From Pristionchus mayeri (Eukaryota > Nematoda > Chromadorea > Rhabditida > Neodiplogasteridae), in NCBI GenBank assembly GCA_036245805.1, contig BTRK01000001.1, positions 17,119,087-17,183,086 on the forward strand: 64,000 nucleotides of DNA. Direction: 5' to 3'. Shown in pieces: positions 21,926 through 31,688 of this stretch (position 1 is its first letter; each line of letters begins with the position of its first letter). Below the pieces are notes generated by a model. That model did no database searches. It was not told where the DNA came from and worked only from the letters and a program-made list of their open reading frames with translations. The translations under genes and the position numbers were made by a program.

Positions 21926-21990
21926 TTCAAGACCGGAGCCGGAATTAATACCTTTTCAACCCGAGTATTAATTCCGGCTCCGGTCTTGAA
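21926..21990. repeat. Perfect 25-bp hairpin with 15-nt loop
   Basis: The left arm 21926-21950 and right arm 21966-21990 are exact reverse complements (TTCAAGACCGGAGCC... paired with ...GGCTCCGGTCTTGAA). The loop is CCTTTTCAACCCGAG. It lies about 40 bp upstream of the THAP gene's first possible start. Confidence 0.9.
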
Positions 21991-22017
21991 CTTTGATATT
22001 CATTCTTAGCTTAATTA

Positions 22018-22218
22018 TTGATTTTTATTTTTTTATTTTTTGACAAAGATGAACGGAAAGGTGATACATTTCATATGGGCGGCAATGTTCTAAGAGTGCC
22101 AGGTCCCTTTAAGGAACTTCATGAAAAAGATAGAAAGAGGCGACAAGACGAGAAGGATGAAATTGAAAGGGTACGGGTAAAGTACAAAAAAAGATTGAGT
22201 AATGCATATATTTACTAG
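22018..22218 (+). CDS. Charged ORF, possible exon, unknown
   Basis: The part from about 22045 to 22218 encodes a basic helical segment (ELHEKDRKRRQDEKDEIERV) ending at a TAG. The upstream part is a T-rich hydrophobic run that is more like an intron 3' end. It resembles in composition, but not in clear sequence, the small coiled-coil gene at 15340. Weak call. Confidence 0.25.
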   Translation: MIFIFLFFDKDERKGDTFHMGGNVLRVPGPFKELHEKDRKRRQDEKDEIERVRVKYKKRLSNAYIY

Positions 22219-22770
22219 GAATTTTTTTATCTTTTTTCATTTTGTCGAATAATGTCGACTGATAAACAAAGTTCATTCAAACAACTCTTCTCATTGGGTA
22301 AACACCGCACTTTCTCGAAGAGTTGAGTGTGACCACATTTGAATTGCACTTTCACTTTCTTTCACTTTATCTTGCAATCGAAAATCGAAAAAGGCTCATT
22401 GAATTTGCTTCCCTTGGCAGAATGTGGAATGCAATGGAATGATGGAAGTGTGCGATACTATTCCACTTCCCGTGATATTTTGACTCACTGTGTTTGCATT
22501 GTGACAATGTGTCAAATGGAAGATCCACGTACATTCCTCTTCATAGAGAGAGTGTGTGTCACATTTCCCCCTCTCGCATGTTCCCTCTCCAAGATAGTGA
22601 GTGTTTGACCTTCACCGCTCGCCCGCTCAAGAGGTGATAATGAAAGTGTGACTAATCGAGAAGGGTGAATGGGAGGAAGACGAGTAGAACTTTTATGACA
22701 TGCAAACGAACGAAATGCGTTAGATTTAACTCCTTTGATGTGATCACAAGACCGAATCAGGAAGAAGAGG
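22219..22770. other. Intergenic, nothing recognised
   Basis: CT-rich tracts (TTTCACTTTC) near 22345-22365 and no coding sequence that I can support. It leads up to a TATA-box-like site at 22773. Confidence 0.3.
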
Positions 22771-22772
22771 GG

Positions 22773-22779
22773 TATAAAA
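22773..22779 (+). promoter_or_regulatory. TATA box-like site
   Basis: TATAAAA in GGGGTATAAAAAG, 46 bp before the ATG at 22819 of a short hydrophobic reading frame. Confidence 0.4.
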
Positions 22780-22818
22780 AGTGTGAGGAATCACATTATG
22801 CATAGTCCTCTCTACAGA

Positions 22819-22995
22819 ATGTTGAGCAAGGTGTTTCTCACTCTACTTTTTGCAGCTGGAGGAGAGGGTCCTAGAGATAGGAGAGGAGGAGGAGAGGGTC
22901 CTAGAGATAGGAGAGGGAGACGAGATGGTCCTAGAGATAGGAGAGGGAGAAGAGAGGGTCCTAGAGATAGCAGAGGGAGAGGCTCCTGGAGGTAG
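22819..22995 (+). CDS. Candidate secreted GPRDRRG-repeat peptide
   Basis: From ATG 22819 the frame reads MLSKVFLTLLFAAGG, which has the shape of a signal peptide, then four repeats of EGPRDRRG/DGPRDRRG type, ending at GSWR. The repeat continues far beyond the stop as a purine-rich minisatellite whose period does not keep one frame, so the coding may be accidental. A TTTTTGCAG inside the hydrophobic part could equally be a splice acceptor. Kept because TATA, start and hydrophobic stretch line up. Confidence 0.25.
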   Translation: MLSKVFLTLLFAAGGEGPRDRRGGGEGPRDRRGRRDGPRDRRGRREGPRDSRGRGSWR

Positions 22996-23400
22996 GAAAG
23001 GGGGAGAGGGTCCTATGGATAGGATTGGGGGGAGGAGAGGGTCCTAGAGATAGGAGAAGGAGGCCCCTAGAGGTAGGAGAGGGGGAGAGGGTCCTATGGA
23101 TAGGATTGGGGGGAGGAGAGGGTCCTAGAGATAGGAGAGGGAGGCCCCTAGAGGTAGGAAAGGGGGAGAGGGTCCTATGGATAGGATTGGGGGGAGGAGA
23201 GGGTCCTAGAGAGAGGAGAGGGAGGCCCCTAGAGGTAGGAGAGGGGGAGAGGGTCCTAGGGATAGGAGTGGGGGAGGAGAGGGTCCTAGAGATAGGAGAG
23301 GGGGGGGCTCCTAGAGGTAGGGGAAAGGGTCCTAGAGATATGAGATGGGGGAGACTCCTAGAGATAGGAAGGGGGAGGAGAGGGTCCTAGAAATAGGAGT
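22855..23400. repeat. G-rich purine minisatellite
   Basis: Tandem units around GAGAGGGTCCTAGAGATAGG of about 25-30 bp build a higher unit of about 80 bp containing AGGCCCCTAGAGGTAGG and CCTATGGATAGGATTGGGG. Nearly all purine on the plus strand, with many G runs, so G-quadruplex or triplex formation is plausible. Confidence 0.9.
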
Positions 23401-23422
23401 GGATAAAAACACATGCCACCTC

Positions 23423-23670
23423 CTAGCCGCCTTTAGGCGGCTAGTCGCCATATATAGGGGAGAGACGATATTTTGTCGTGGACAGAATCTGGAAATTTTA
23501 ATCCCCTTGTTCGAGAGAGATAATTGATTTTTGAGTCGGGCCATTCCTAACCAATCATTTCTCGCCGCGCGGCTCCGAGCGAGCGGTCTCGAATAACAGG
23601 GCGAGCGGCGTCGGAGCGCGAAGCGCGACGACGCCGCGAGCCACCCCTGGCCGTTGGCGGTAGCCAACGG
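23423..23670. repeat. Cluster of GC-rich short hairpins
   Basis: Three perfect stem-loops lie together: CTAGCCGCC-TTTA-GGCGGCTAG at 23423-23444; CGGCGTCG paired with CGACGCCG at 23606-23636, itself holding GCGC-GAA-GCGC; and CCGTTGGC-GGTA-GCCAACGG at 23651-23670. The local GC content is far above the surroundings. Confidence 0.85.
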
Positions 23671-23689
23671 CTAGTCTCTCTTAAACAAG

Positions 23690-23846
23690 TCTCCATTCGA
23701 TTCATTTCATCTTCAATTCTCTTCTCGTGGCGGTCCAAGATCTCGAGCAGGTCGTTTCTCTCTTTCGCCGAGATCTCCCTACTGTCAGCCCACTCCAAAA
23801 TATTTTCTCTGTACTGAGAGTGTATCTTTTTCAATAGTTTTATCAC
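23690..23846 (-). CDS. Possible exon, helical charged segment
   Basis: The minus-strand frame reads as an amphipathic helix (LLKKIHSQYREN, ISAKERNDLLEILDRHEKR). Beyond 23690 it runs into the GC-rich hairpins, where the frame is arginine-rich and probably not real. It may be an exon of a decayed gene. No family recognised. Confidence 0.25.
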
Positions 23847-23929
23847 TTCCTTGATCTCGTCTCTATCACCATTCCTTTTAGATAACTTGTCTCATGAGTA
23901 AATTCACTTGTCGATCGCATTCTCCCGCG

Positions 23930-24550
23930 AATCTACAGTACGCTCGGCCACACCTGGGCCTACAACACCTCCTCGATCACACTTAAATCTGCAGCAATAT
24001 GCAATATCTCGCTCACTCGAGAATCTACAGCACCTTTATCACCTACCGTAATCAGACTCAGTCCACACGCGGCACTGGCTACTACGACTACGGTATCCCT
24101 GGTACACACAGCACCAACCCGTTCACTCCTGGGTCTCACTACCCTTTTCAGCTACAGTAATCTTCTTTTACAACTCGATACAGCAATGTTAGTGGTCGAG
24201 CCAGCCTTAGGATCTCGTACTCACTACAGTATCACAACTCTGACACCTACGGCTACTTCTCAGTTCTACTCAGTACTCAATCGATCACTCTTTGATCTAC
24301 AGTACTCCATGTCAAATACTCAACGATCAGTACTCAATCGATCGTTCCTAGATCTACAGTACTCTGATCTCACAATTCACACCTCGCTTCAGTACCGTCA
24401 GCGGTCGAGCCAGCGTTAGGATCTCGCACTCACTACAGTATCTCAATCAGTGGATGAGCCCAGCGTTAGGATGCTCACACACTACAGTCCACAGAACCAA
24501 TCTCGACCACTCGGGGTACGGTAGAATTGGCTACTGAGCACGACACGGTT
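23930..24550. repeat. Degenerate repeats dense in TACNGTA
   Basis: Units near 24190-24235, 24400-24440 and 24451-24490 share GTCGAGCCAGCNTTAGGATCTCG then CACTACAGT. Others near 24265-24365 share TACTCAATCGATC then GATCTACAGTACTC. TACNGTA (mostly TACAGTA) occurs about nine times in about 620 bp. No coding sequence is supported. Confidence 0.75.
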
Positions 24551-24940
24551 CGGCCCCCATGTACAAGCTAGGTTTCCCCGGCAAGTGAGTATCATATATA
24601 AGATTCACTGTGATACGCTCAAAAAGAGTTTCACTTCACAGTTTATCCATCCGAGGGACTGATTTGGAGAAGAGGAACGGGGTATTTATAGGGGAAATCT
24701 AATTGGATTATCTTCAATTTGCCTGCGAGAGGGGTGAGAAGATGAGGGGATTAGTGGAAGTGGGGAAAGGGGATAGGGAAATGAGTGATTCTTCAAATCC
24801 CTTCAACAATCTTCTTTCTTCTTATTAAATCTTCTTTCTTGGTGCTCACTTAACTCTACCCACCGCTTACAAATTAAGATAGTCAAGACAGCGTAATTCT
24901 TTGACTCCCTTTACCTTCTCGCCGTATCATACAAAGCTAA
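24550..24940. other. Intergenic, nothing recognised
   Basis: Contains a tandem CTTCTTTCTT pair near 24815-24840 and a GGGGTATTTATAGGGG stretch near 24679. No gene is supported. Confidence 0.3.
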
Positions 24941-24942
24941 GC

Positions 24943-25105
24943 TTAAAGAAGGACTGTCAGCAAAGTTGAACTTCTAACGCTGTCATAACCATGATCTAGC
25001 TTTGCACAACCATAAGAGATTCTGAAAATTTCACATTCATATGATGGGCTAGGTAATGGTTGTGACAGCGTCAAAAGTTTAACTTTCTGACACTCTTTCT
25101 TTAAC
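24943..25105. mobile_element. Hairpin MITE, imperfect inverted repeat
   Basis: The left arm 24943-24993 (TTAAAGAAGGACTGTCAGCA... to GCTGTCATAACCAT) pairs with the right arm about 25055-25105 (ATGGTTGTGACAGC... to TTCTTTAA) with a few mismatches. The loop is about 60 bp. The outermost bases are TTAAAGAA / TTCTTTAA. Foldback-type MITE, family unknown. Confidence 0.7.
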
Positions 25106-25109
25106 GTCA

Positions 25110-26033
25110 CGATATATGTAGCCATCCATTTACAATACTTTATGGTCGATCCGTAATTCGCATTGCTCGATCACAGCAAAACAAATCGTGATAATACGAG
25201 AGATCCACTCATTTACTCTCTCAGTTGCCGCATTAGCTGCAAGGATGAGCTTTTCCATTCAATTCATCTCCTCTCTTCATTCTCTTCCATTCTTTTCAGG
25301 CGAGAATCATTTTCCTTACTCGCCTTCGTGCACGTTTTTTTGCAGTCTGGATAACAGGAAACGAGAAATCGTCTGACTCTCTCCTATTCGCATGCGAAAG
25401 GGGTTGCAAAAACAAGATCGGCAAGATCGTGTCCTCTGGCTCCATCAGATATACGGATGTCGACCTTCGAGAAAACATTGAAAGTTCATTTTCGTAACGG
25501 TGAAACGCTCAACTTTGACGGCATCATTCTCTAATATCTGATATTTATTTTTATGTTTATTTTTAAAACCATTTTTGGGCTTCATAATCTACAAATACTG
25601 AGAAAATGAAGATTCAACATTTAGTTCTGAAAAAACGAATATTTTCGATCGCATCTTGCTCCTTCAGTTCTGCAACATGTCCTGTCTTCTCATGTTTGGT
25701 GTTGTTTCATCATGTGTTTATATTCATTGCAACCAATAAAATTGTTGAAAACGCATTAAATGTTTTACAAAAATAGTTTAAACTATTGAAAGAATTTTGC
25801 TTGAAAAGTACGGTAGTTTGAAAGCAAACGCGTAGGTAGGAGGCACCCATTATTCCGTATTCAAATATTCGGGCTGCCTTCCCTAATATTGTCAAATGTT
25901 TATCATTGAGCACTTTCTCGTTCACTCGTAAGTGCAAATACCGGAGTTTAAAATCACTTTTGTAAAAAAATCCCAGGGATATTTTTATGCGATTTTTTTA
26001 TGTAATAAATATGTAACGTCTCCTTTTTTTACA
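25110..26033. other. Intergenic, nothing firm
   Basis: AT-rich, with CT-rich tracts near 25265-25300. No coding region is convincing. Confidence 0.3.
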
Positions 26034-26079
26034 GTCTGCTGGAAACGTTAAGATGAGCACTCTCAAGAACAAGAAATAA
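26034..26079 (+). CDS. Possible last exon of an unseen gene
   Basis: TTTTTTTACAG at 26024-26033 is a good acceptor, followed by an open frame ending GNVKMSTLKNKK and TAA. I could not find its upstream exons with confidence. Confidence 0.25.
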
Positions 26080-26330
26080 TCGAGAAATTTTAATTTTCCA
26101 CGTGTCGATGTTTCCTAATTTGAAAACCACGCATTTGCCGGTTCCCATTTTCTAATTTCCGGTTCGGTGGTATCTAGAGCGACAGAGAAATGAGCAAACA
26201 GGGCGATATATATTAGGGTGTCGCGCTATGTATTGATTAGTTAATTCATTAATTGAGTTTATATGTTCAAATATCTCCCTTGTAGGATTCATTGACGCTG
26301 TGATTCTGCAAGTACATTATTATTTCAGAT

Positions 26331-27880
26331 ATGTCCGAAAACAGCGATTGGGATCTGGACTCTTACGATCAAAATGAGGTTGTTAATCATCTTTACCACT
26401 CATTACTCCTCCGCTTTAGATGCTAAAAGACCACGACAGCAGAATTGAAAGTCTGGAGAAGGAAGTGGGTTTAGTTTAAAAAATTGTTTGATCTCAATAA
26501 TCTGTGAATATATCGATCATCCGATAATACCGGTTCAATTTAGTATGTAGCTCAGTTTGAAGTCTCATTTGTATAGTAGCACAATTATCAGATGAGACAA
26601 GTGAAGAGCCTGCGCGATAAGCCTACTTCTCGTGAAAAGATGTTGAACATCGAGCTGGAAAAGGTCAAATCTAAGAATGTGTGAGTTGCTTTAAAACATT
26701 AGCTTATATAAACAATTTCATTATACACTTGACGATATGAGCGTAAGTAAGAACATTTCAGAGGCTACTTAGCGACTATCACTGATCTGAGGAAGAAACT
26801 GGCTGAATCGGATAACAGACTTCTCGACGTGGAGTCTCACAGAAGACAGCATGTAATCGAGAGTGTCGTGAATGAAGTGAAAGACTACATGGCCAACCTC
26901 AAACCGACGGTCGACGACGCCGAAATTCAGACATCATCACTCTCAAGACTGGTATGTATTGACTATCATTTTATTTTACGAATATAATAGAAATGTTTGA
27001 ATTGGAAAGGCGAAAACTTTATTAAAACAGTAACTCCAGGAAGTCACGACGCATGATTAAAGTGTTTTATTAAATACGTTTAATCCGTCAAACACGAATA
27101 ACCTTGTTTTGAATACATTCAAGTTTCGTTTTTTTAAGTTATAAAACTCTTGGGAATGGAAAACGATTTTCTACTGAGTACTGTAGGATCGTGCCCTCGA
27201 GGAATACCAGAAGCGCACGAAAGATCAATTCCTCTCCTTCATGAACAAGTGGACTTACTGTCAAGCAAAGGCCGATCAGAAGCTGCAGCAGGTTCACCTT
27301 CTAAAAGTGATGGTGAGTAACTTATGTATCTACTCTTTACTACTTAATTATTTTGTGCAACTAACGTATGAAATGAACCCTTTTTAGATGGCTAAAAAAG
27401 TAAATTCTCTATTTTACAATCGCATATACCGTGAAGTAAACCATGACAGGAAGTTATTTAAGGAGGAAGTTCGTCTACAAGCTTCCTCGAACACCTCTAA
27501 TCCTACTACGGTAAACACAGAGTCGCCCGCTCGATCTGGAGGGAAGAAGAGAAGACTGCATGATGTGGAGGATTCAAATGAGGTAGATATATCACGTATT
27601 ACTTTCATGGTAATAAATTCGGGAAGATCAATAATATATGTTAAAGTAACACTTAAATGATATATTTATTCTTACTGTTTCTCAACCATTTCCATGCTTT
27701 CACTGGTCTTTCATCTTTTGATAGATATAGATGAGAGTATGCTTTTGTGCGAAGTGCTGTACATTTTATATTATTTCCAAAAATCTACAGGATGTGCTGA
27801 CGACTGCGAAGAAAGATATACCGTCCGTTCCCGAAGAGACTGCTTCATTTGAAGAAGAGAAGGATAACATGCAAGAGTAA
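26331..27880 (+). CDS. Coiled-coil protein, seven exons, unknown
   Basis: Exons 26331-26378, 26420-26464, 26580-26680, 26762-26951, 27187-27312, 27388-27582 and 27791-27880 join at GT/AG with consistent phase and give 264 residues. The N-terminus is acidic (MSENSDWDLDSYDQNE). The middle is helical and charged (ESLEKE, LRKKLAESDNRLLDVESHRR), a likely coiled coil. The exon 6 region carries KKRRLHD, a possible nuclear localisation signal, and the C-terminus is acidic. TTTCAG 3 bp before the ATG suits a spliced-leader acceptor. I do not recognise the family; a nuclear or cytoskeletal adaptor is only a guess. Confidence 0.75.
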
Positions 27881-28860
27881 AGACAGCAAATAAGCCTACT
27901 GTTTTCTGATCCATATTGTTCTGATCGTCTAAAAAGCTAGTCAGCAAATTATTTTTCCATGTTGTTGATCTACTTTTAATTTCGCGGTATTGTGTGTTAA
28001 TAAAATAAGTAAAAGAACTTCGATGTGAAAATAGCAAAAAAAGTACCCGATATGAAAAAATTATAGTATAATAATATTCCCGTGGTCACTTCCGAGATGG
28101 TTTTACAACATGGACCATACAAAAATATTTTAAGTGATCGCCTGAGAGAAGATCTAGAGGAAGATCCTTAACATGAACAACAAAAATATTCGTAATATTA
28201 GCTAACTCGATCAAGATCATTGAATCAGAATGAGAATTGCTGACCAATTGCATTTAATTCTGGAAAAAAATACGAAAATCTGCATATCTTGTCAAGAAAG
28301 TGGCTTGAGTGTGAATGCGTTGAATGTAATGCACCAATCCATATGTACCAAGTAATTTATTATTAAAATTTAAAGTCTTTTATCAAAGATTTAAAAATAT
28401 GTAATCGTGAGAATATATTTCGAAATGTAACCGGGAAGTCTTGTAGTAGAATGGTTTTGCATGAAAACCAGAAAAAATTGAAATGCATCTTCCATGTCAA
28501 TTCCGAAAACAACAGCCAACAAGAGAAATTAAGGAGATTCTATTCTAATTTCTGTTGAAGTGTACTGAATATGCATTATGGTGTGATATTTATCAAAACA
28601 TCGTTTAAGAACAGAACAAGGAACAACAAGGATTTGGATCAAAACCAGAAAAACTGCAATACGTCTCTCGTACACTCCGATTAACAGCAAACAATAGAAA
28701 TTAAGCGATGTTATACAAATTTCTGTCGAAGTGTACTGCAGATGCATTATGGTGTGATCGAGGATTTCAATGAAGGGGAAACATAACAACAAAACAAAAT
28801 CGAATTTCATTCTTTAAAAGGGGATAATTAAGATTGCGAAACAAGTTCAAAAGAAGGAAC
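27881..28860. other. Intergenic with degenerate repeats and a zinc-finger-like scrap
   Basis: 28463-28600 and about 28641-28770 are two copies of a repeat ending in GTGTACTG...TGCATTATGGTGTGAT, about 180 bp apart. Near 28285-28350, ATCTTGTCAAGAA and, in another frame, a segment with spaced cysteines and a histidine (WLECECVECNAPIH) look like part of a PHD-type zinc finger, frameshifted. No gene is supported. Confidence 0.4.
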
Positions 28861-28878
28861 AGTAGAGTACATGGTAAT

Positions 28879-29241
28879 CTACTTCACTTTAGCTCTCACC
28901 CACTCAATCCATGTGAGGGGAGGGTGAGGAATCACGATTGGAGCATTATGAGTCTTCTCAGCATTGGCATCGCCCATCTTGACCCATTCGACAGCTCCTA
29001 AAGCATATGCGTTTCCAAAAAATATATATATATTTCTATATATATAAAGAGCTGTGTGTGTAAATACGTATGACCGGATTGCTAAATGGAGAGAGGTCTA
29101 GAATGCAGTAGGCGTGTGGGAACTCACCTCGTTCAGGAATTCCCTCCAGAATCTTCGAGGGATGTTGAACAACGAGTCGGGCGCAGGACCATTTGAGGCA
29201 TTTCCAATGGCGACGTGACTTCAGTTGTTGGATGAAGGCCG
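28879..29241 (-). CDS. Small spliced gene, two 3' exons seen, unknown
   Basis: Exon 29128-29241 reads AFIQQLKSRRHWKCLKW then VVQHPSKILEGIPERG, and exon 28879-28997 reads AVEWVKMGDANAEKTH, IPHPPLTWIEWVRAKVK, stop. They join at GT/AG. The upstream exon(s), possibly around 29390-29450 (MSAPLFLDNN), could not be joined in phase. The C-terminal wording looks conserved rather than random and the basic, Trp-rich character is like a mitochondrial or ribosomal protein, but I cannot name it. Confidence 0.45.
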
Positions 29242-29700
29242 CTGAAGAGTTAGTTCTGAGTAAAAAATACACTTTCAACCCAATTCTAGACAAAATTGGC
29301 GATTGTGAATTTTTCATAGATAAAAAAGATCAAATTGAACGGGATTTATGGATCGCGAGTAGCAGTTGGCCTTAACAGACTGAACGTTGTTGTCAAGAAA
29401 CAGGGGGGCGGACATATCGGCAACGGAGCGCCCTTCGCTGGAGATTCGACGTAGGTACTTGGGGGTTGTGTCATTGTAACCAGTATGTGCTCCCCTACAA
29501 ATGCATGCATAAGACTTCTTACTAGGCGATCATGAGTTTCACTCCATATCTATGTATAGGGGTTCATGGCCTAAAATTGGTAATTTGGGTGGAAAATCAT
29601 GGTTAGATAAACAACAAAAGCCGAAATAAATCGATATTTTAGTACCACAGTAACTACTGTAACGTGATCAAATCCAGTCTCTACATTTCAATTATTTTAG

Positions 29701-31347
29701 AATGTGGCCGCAGTTCGTTCGTGATCGTCTCAGATCGGAGTTTGGATACGCGATTGCGTCGCTCGGGGTGATGGTAGCGGCAGCAGTTGCCGCCCGAGGA
29801 GTCCCACTCCTCGTTGCGTTCTCCTCCGACGGAACTCCTTCGGTCAGTGTGTTTTTTCCGTTAAAACTAACTTACACACAGCGAATTATGATTAATAATT
29901 TGACAACACAGCTGAGAGGTCATAACAATTAGTGCGAAATGCACAAATTCTTTACTTAAATGTTCAGGGCATGATGAGTCAGATCGCAGCCACCTTTCTC
30001 GCCAACAAGTTGAAGAGGATCGAATACAATAACACGGTGCTCGAGGTATGCTCCCTAGATCCTGATTTTTGTTCGTATTAGTTCAGAGTAGATATGTCGT
30101 GAATTGAATTGACTATTCGGGTTCACATTATGAAGTCATTAAGATATCTCGCTCTCTCGAGTTCTTAATGGTACTAGCTCGTAACTATCCCTCTGATATT
30201 GTCACAGTAGGTTCTTATACTGACTAAATTGAGTCTTCGAATGCTGATGAAGGGTTGTTTGGTTTTCATTCGACCTAGTACCGTATAATTGATGTTCTCT
30301 TTCCTAGCACTTCTTCTGGCTGCTGCACTGGAGCGTCATGGGCGTCGTCATTTGTGCCCCTGGCCCCGCTTTCTTCCGATTCCTCACCTACGCTTCGGGA
30401 ATCGCTGTCGGTGAGTGGCTTGCGCAGCTCTATATTTCATTATTCTGGAGGGATGCCTATTATATCACCTGTTTTCGCGGGCGCTACATTTTTACTAACA
30501 TGTTCCGTAAGAATAGCCGGCAACGGTTCACACAAAATCGGTCGGAAGAGGAAGCGCGCGTACAAATTTCGCTAAGAATGATTGTGAAACTTATTCCGCT
30601 AGCACAGGAGCCCCACTGAGGACACGATAGGACTGGTATTCTCATATGACATTGCAGGCTTCTCTACTGTGGCAATGACTGCTCCGTCGCCGAGATTCCT
30701 GAACGAGGCCGGTCCTCTCGCCATGTGTCTCGGTCTTGTACTCACTGCTTCCATCAGAAAGTTCTCACTGGTCTGCTGTTAGTCTTCATGTCCTTCGTTT
30801 CCCATAGCGATCAGGTGGTCAAGAAGGCAATGGCGCTTCCTCAGAAAGTACAGAAGATACAGAAGAGAGAACAACGAGAAGGTACGCCAAACTTGAAATA
30901 TGTTCAAACCACCTTTTCATTAGCCTCTTATTCAAGCGAAAGTAGATTTGTCGTTACCACTGAAAGGGAATAGTAGAAGTTGCGAAGTGCGAAAAGCTAA
31001 TGTTAAAGGTGTCTCAGCAAGCAATGTGGTTGACGATGGAGTGGAGTTCAAGTCCTTCGACCCAATCAACGTGTTAGCTTACTCTCCATTTTCAATTATT
31101 AGACACACTCCAAAAAGCCATTTGCTAAATTTTTTTTTATTCTTTGATGTTATTAAGAAAACCTTGAGTATCCTCGATATTTCAGCCAGACGCCGATCTC
31201 CTATTAAATGTGATTCGATCTATGATGAATATTGCTTCATACCCTCATCACTTTCGACAAGTAAACCTCAACACTGTAATGGCACCTCATTCTTACTTCG
31301 AGATTATGAATTATTTCCTTCAAACCTGTGACCAATATGAATTTTAG
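29701..31347 (+). pseudogene. GHITM-like copy A', missing N-terminal exons
   Basis: Exons equal to the 3' two-thirds of gene A: MWPQFVRDRLRSEFGYAIAS (from 29702), the MMSQIAATFLANKLKR piece near 29970, FWLLHWSVMGVVICAPG near 30310-30410, GFSTVAMTAPSPRFLN near 30658, VLTGLLLVFMS...QVVKKAM to about 30880, FKSFDPIN near 31050 and a last exon to TAG at 31347. The palindrome edge at 29664 lies in the intron before MWPQF, so the mitochondrial presequence and first two domains are absent and upstream DNA is unrelated. A shift of frame is needed between NEAGPLAMCLGLVLTAS and VLTGLLLVF. Confidence 0.75.
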
Positions 31348-31688
31348 GTTATGTGAATTCCACGAAATTTTCGATCATGTTTGTTGATTTTTTCTTAGGT
31401 ATTGTTGTTTTTTCTTAGGTATTGATGGTGCTGAATGATTACTTTGATTTAATTATGCGGTTTTCCCCGAATTTATGGTCTCACTTTATCTTGTTGTGTA
31501 CTTACATGAAGATTCTCGGATAAAATTCTGTTTTTATTAGTTTTTGAGATATTAATACCGACGCGTTATGATACGTTGAATGAATATCTTGATTACTTGT
31601 CTGTTTTTATTTATTTTGACTATTCATCTTCGTTTACTCCCCGACATTCGTTTCTCTCTCCCCCCCCCCCTTCTCTCTCTTCAGATCG

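Noticed and set aside
23025..23390. A 121-codon glycine/arginine-rich protein
   Set aside because: It lies within the purine minisatellite, whose repeats shift between frames.
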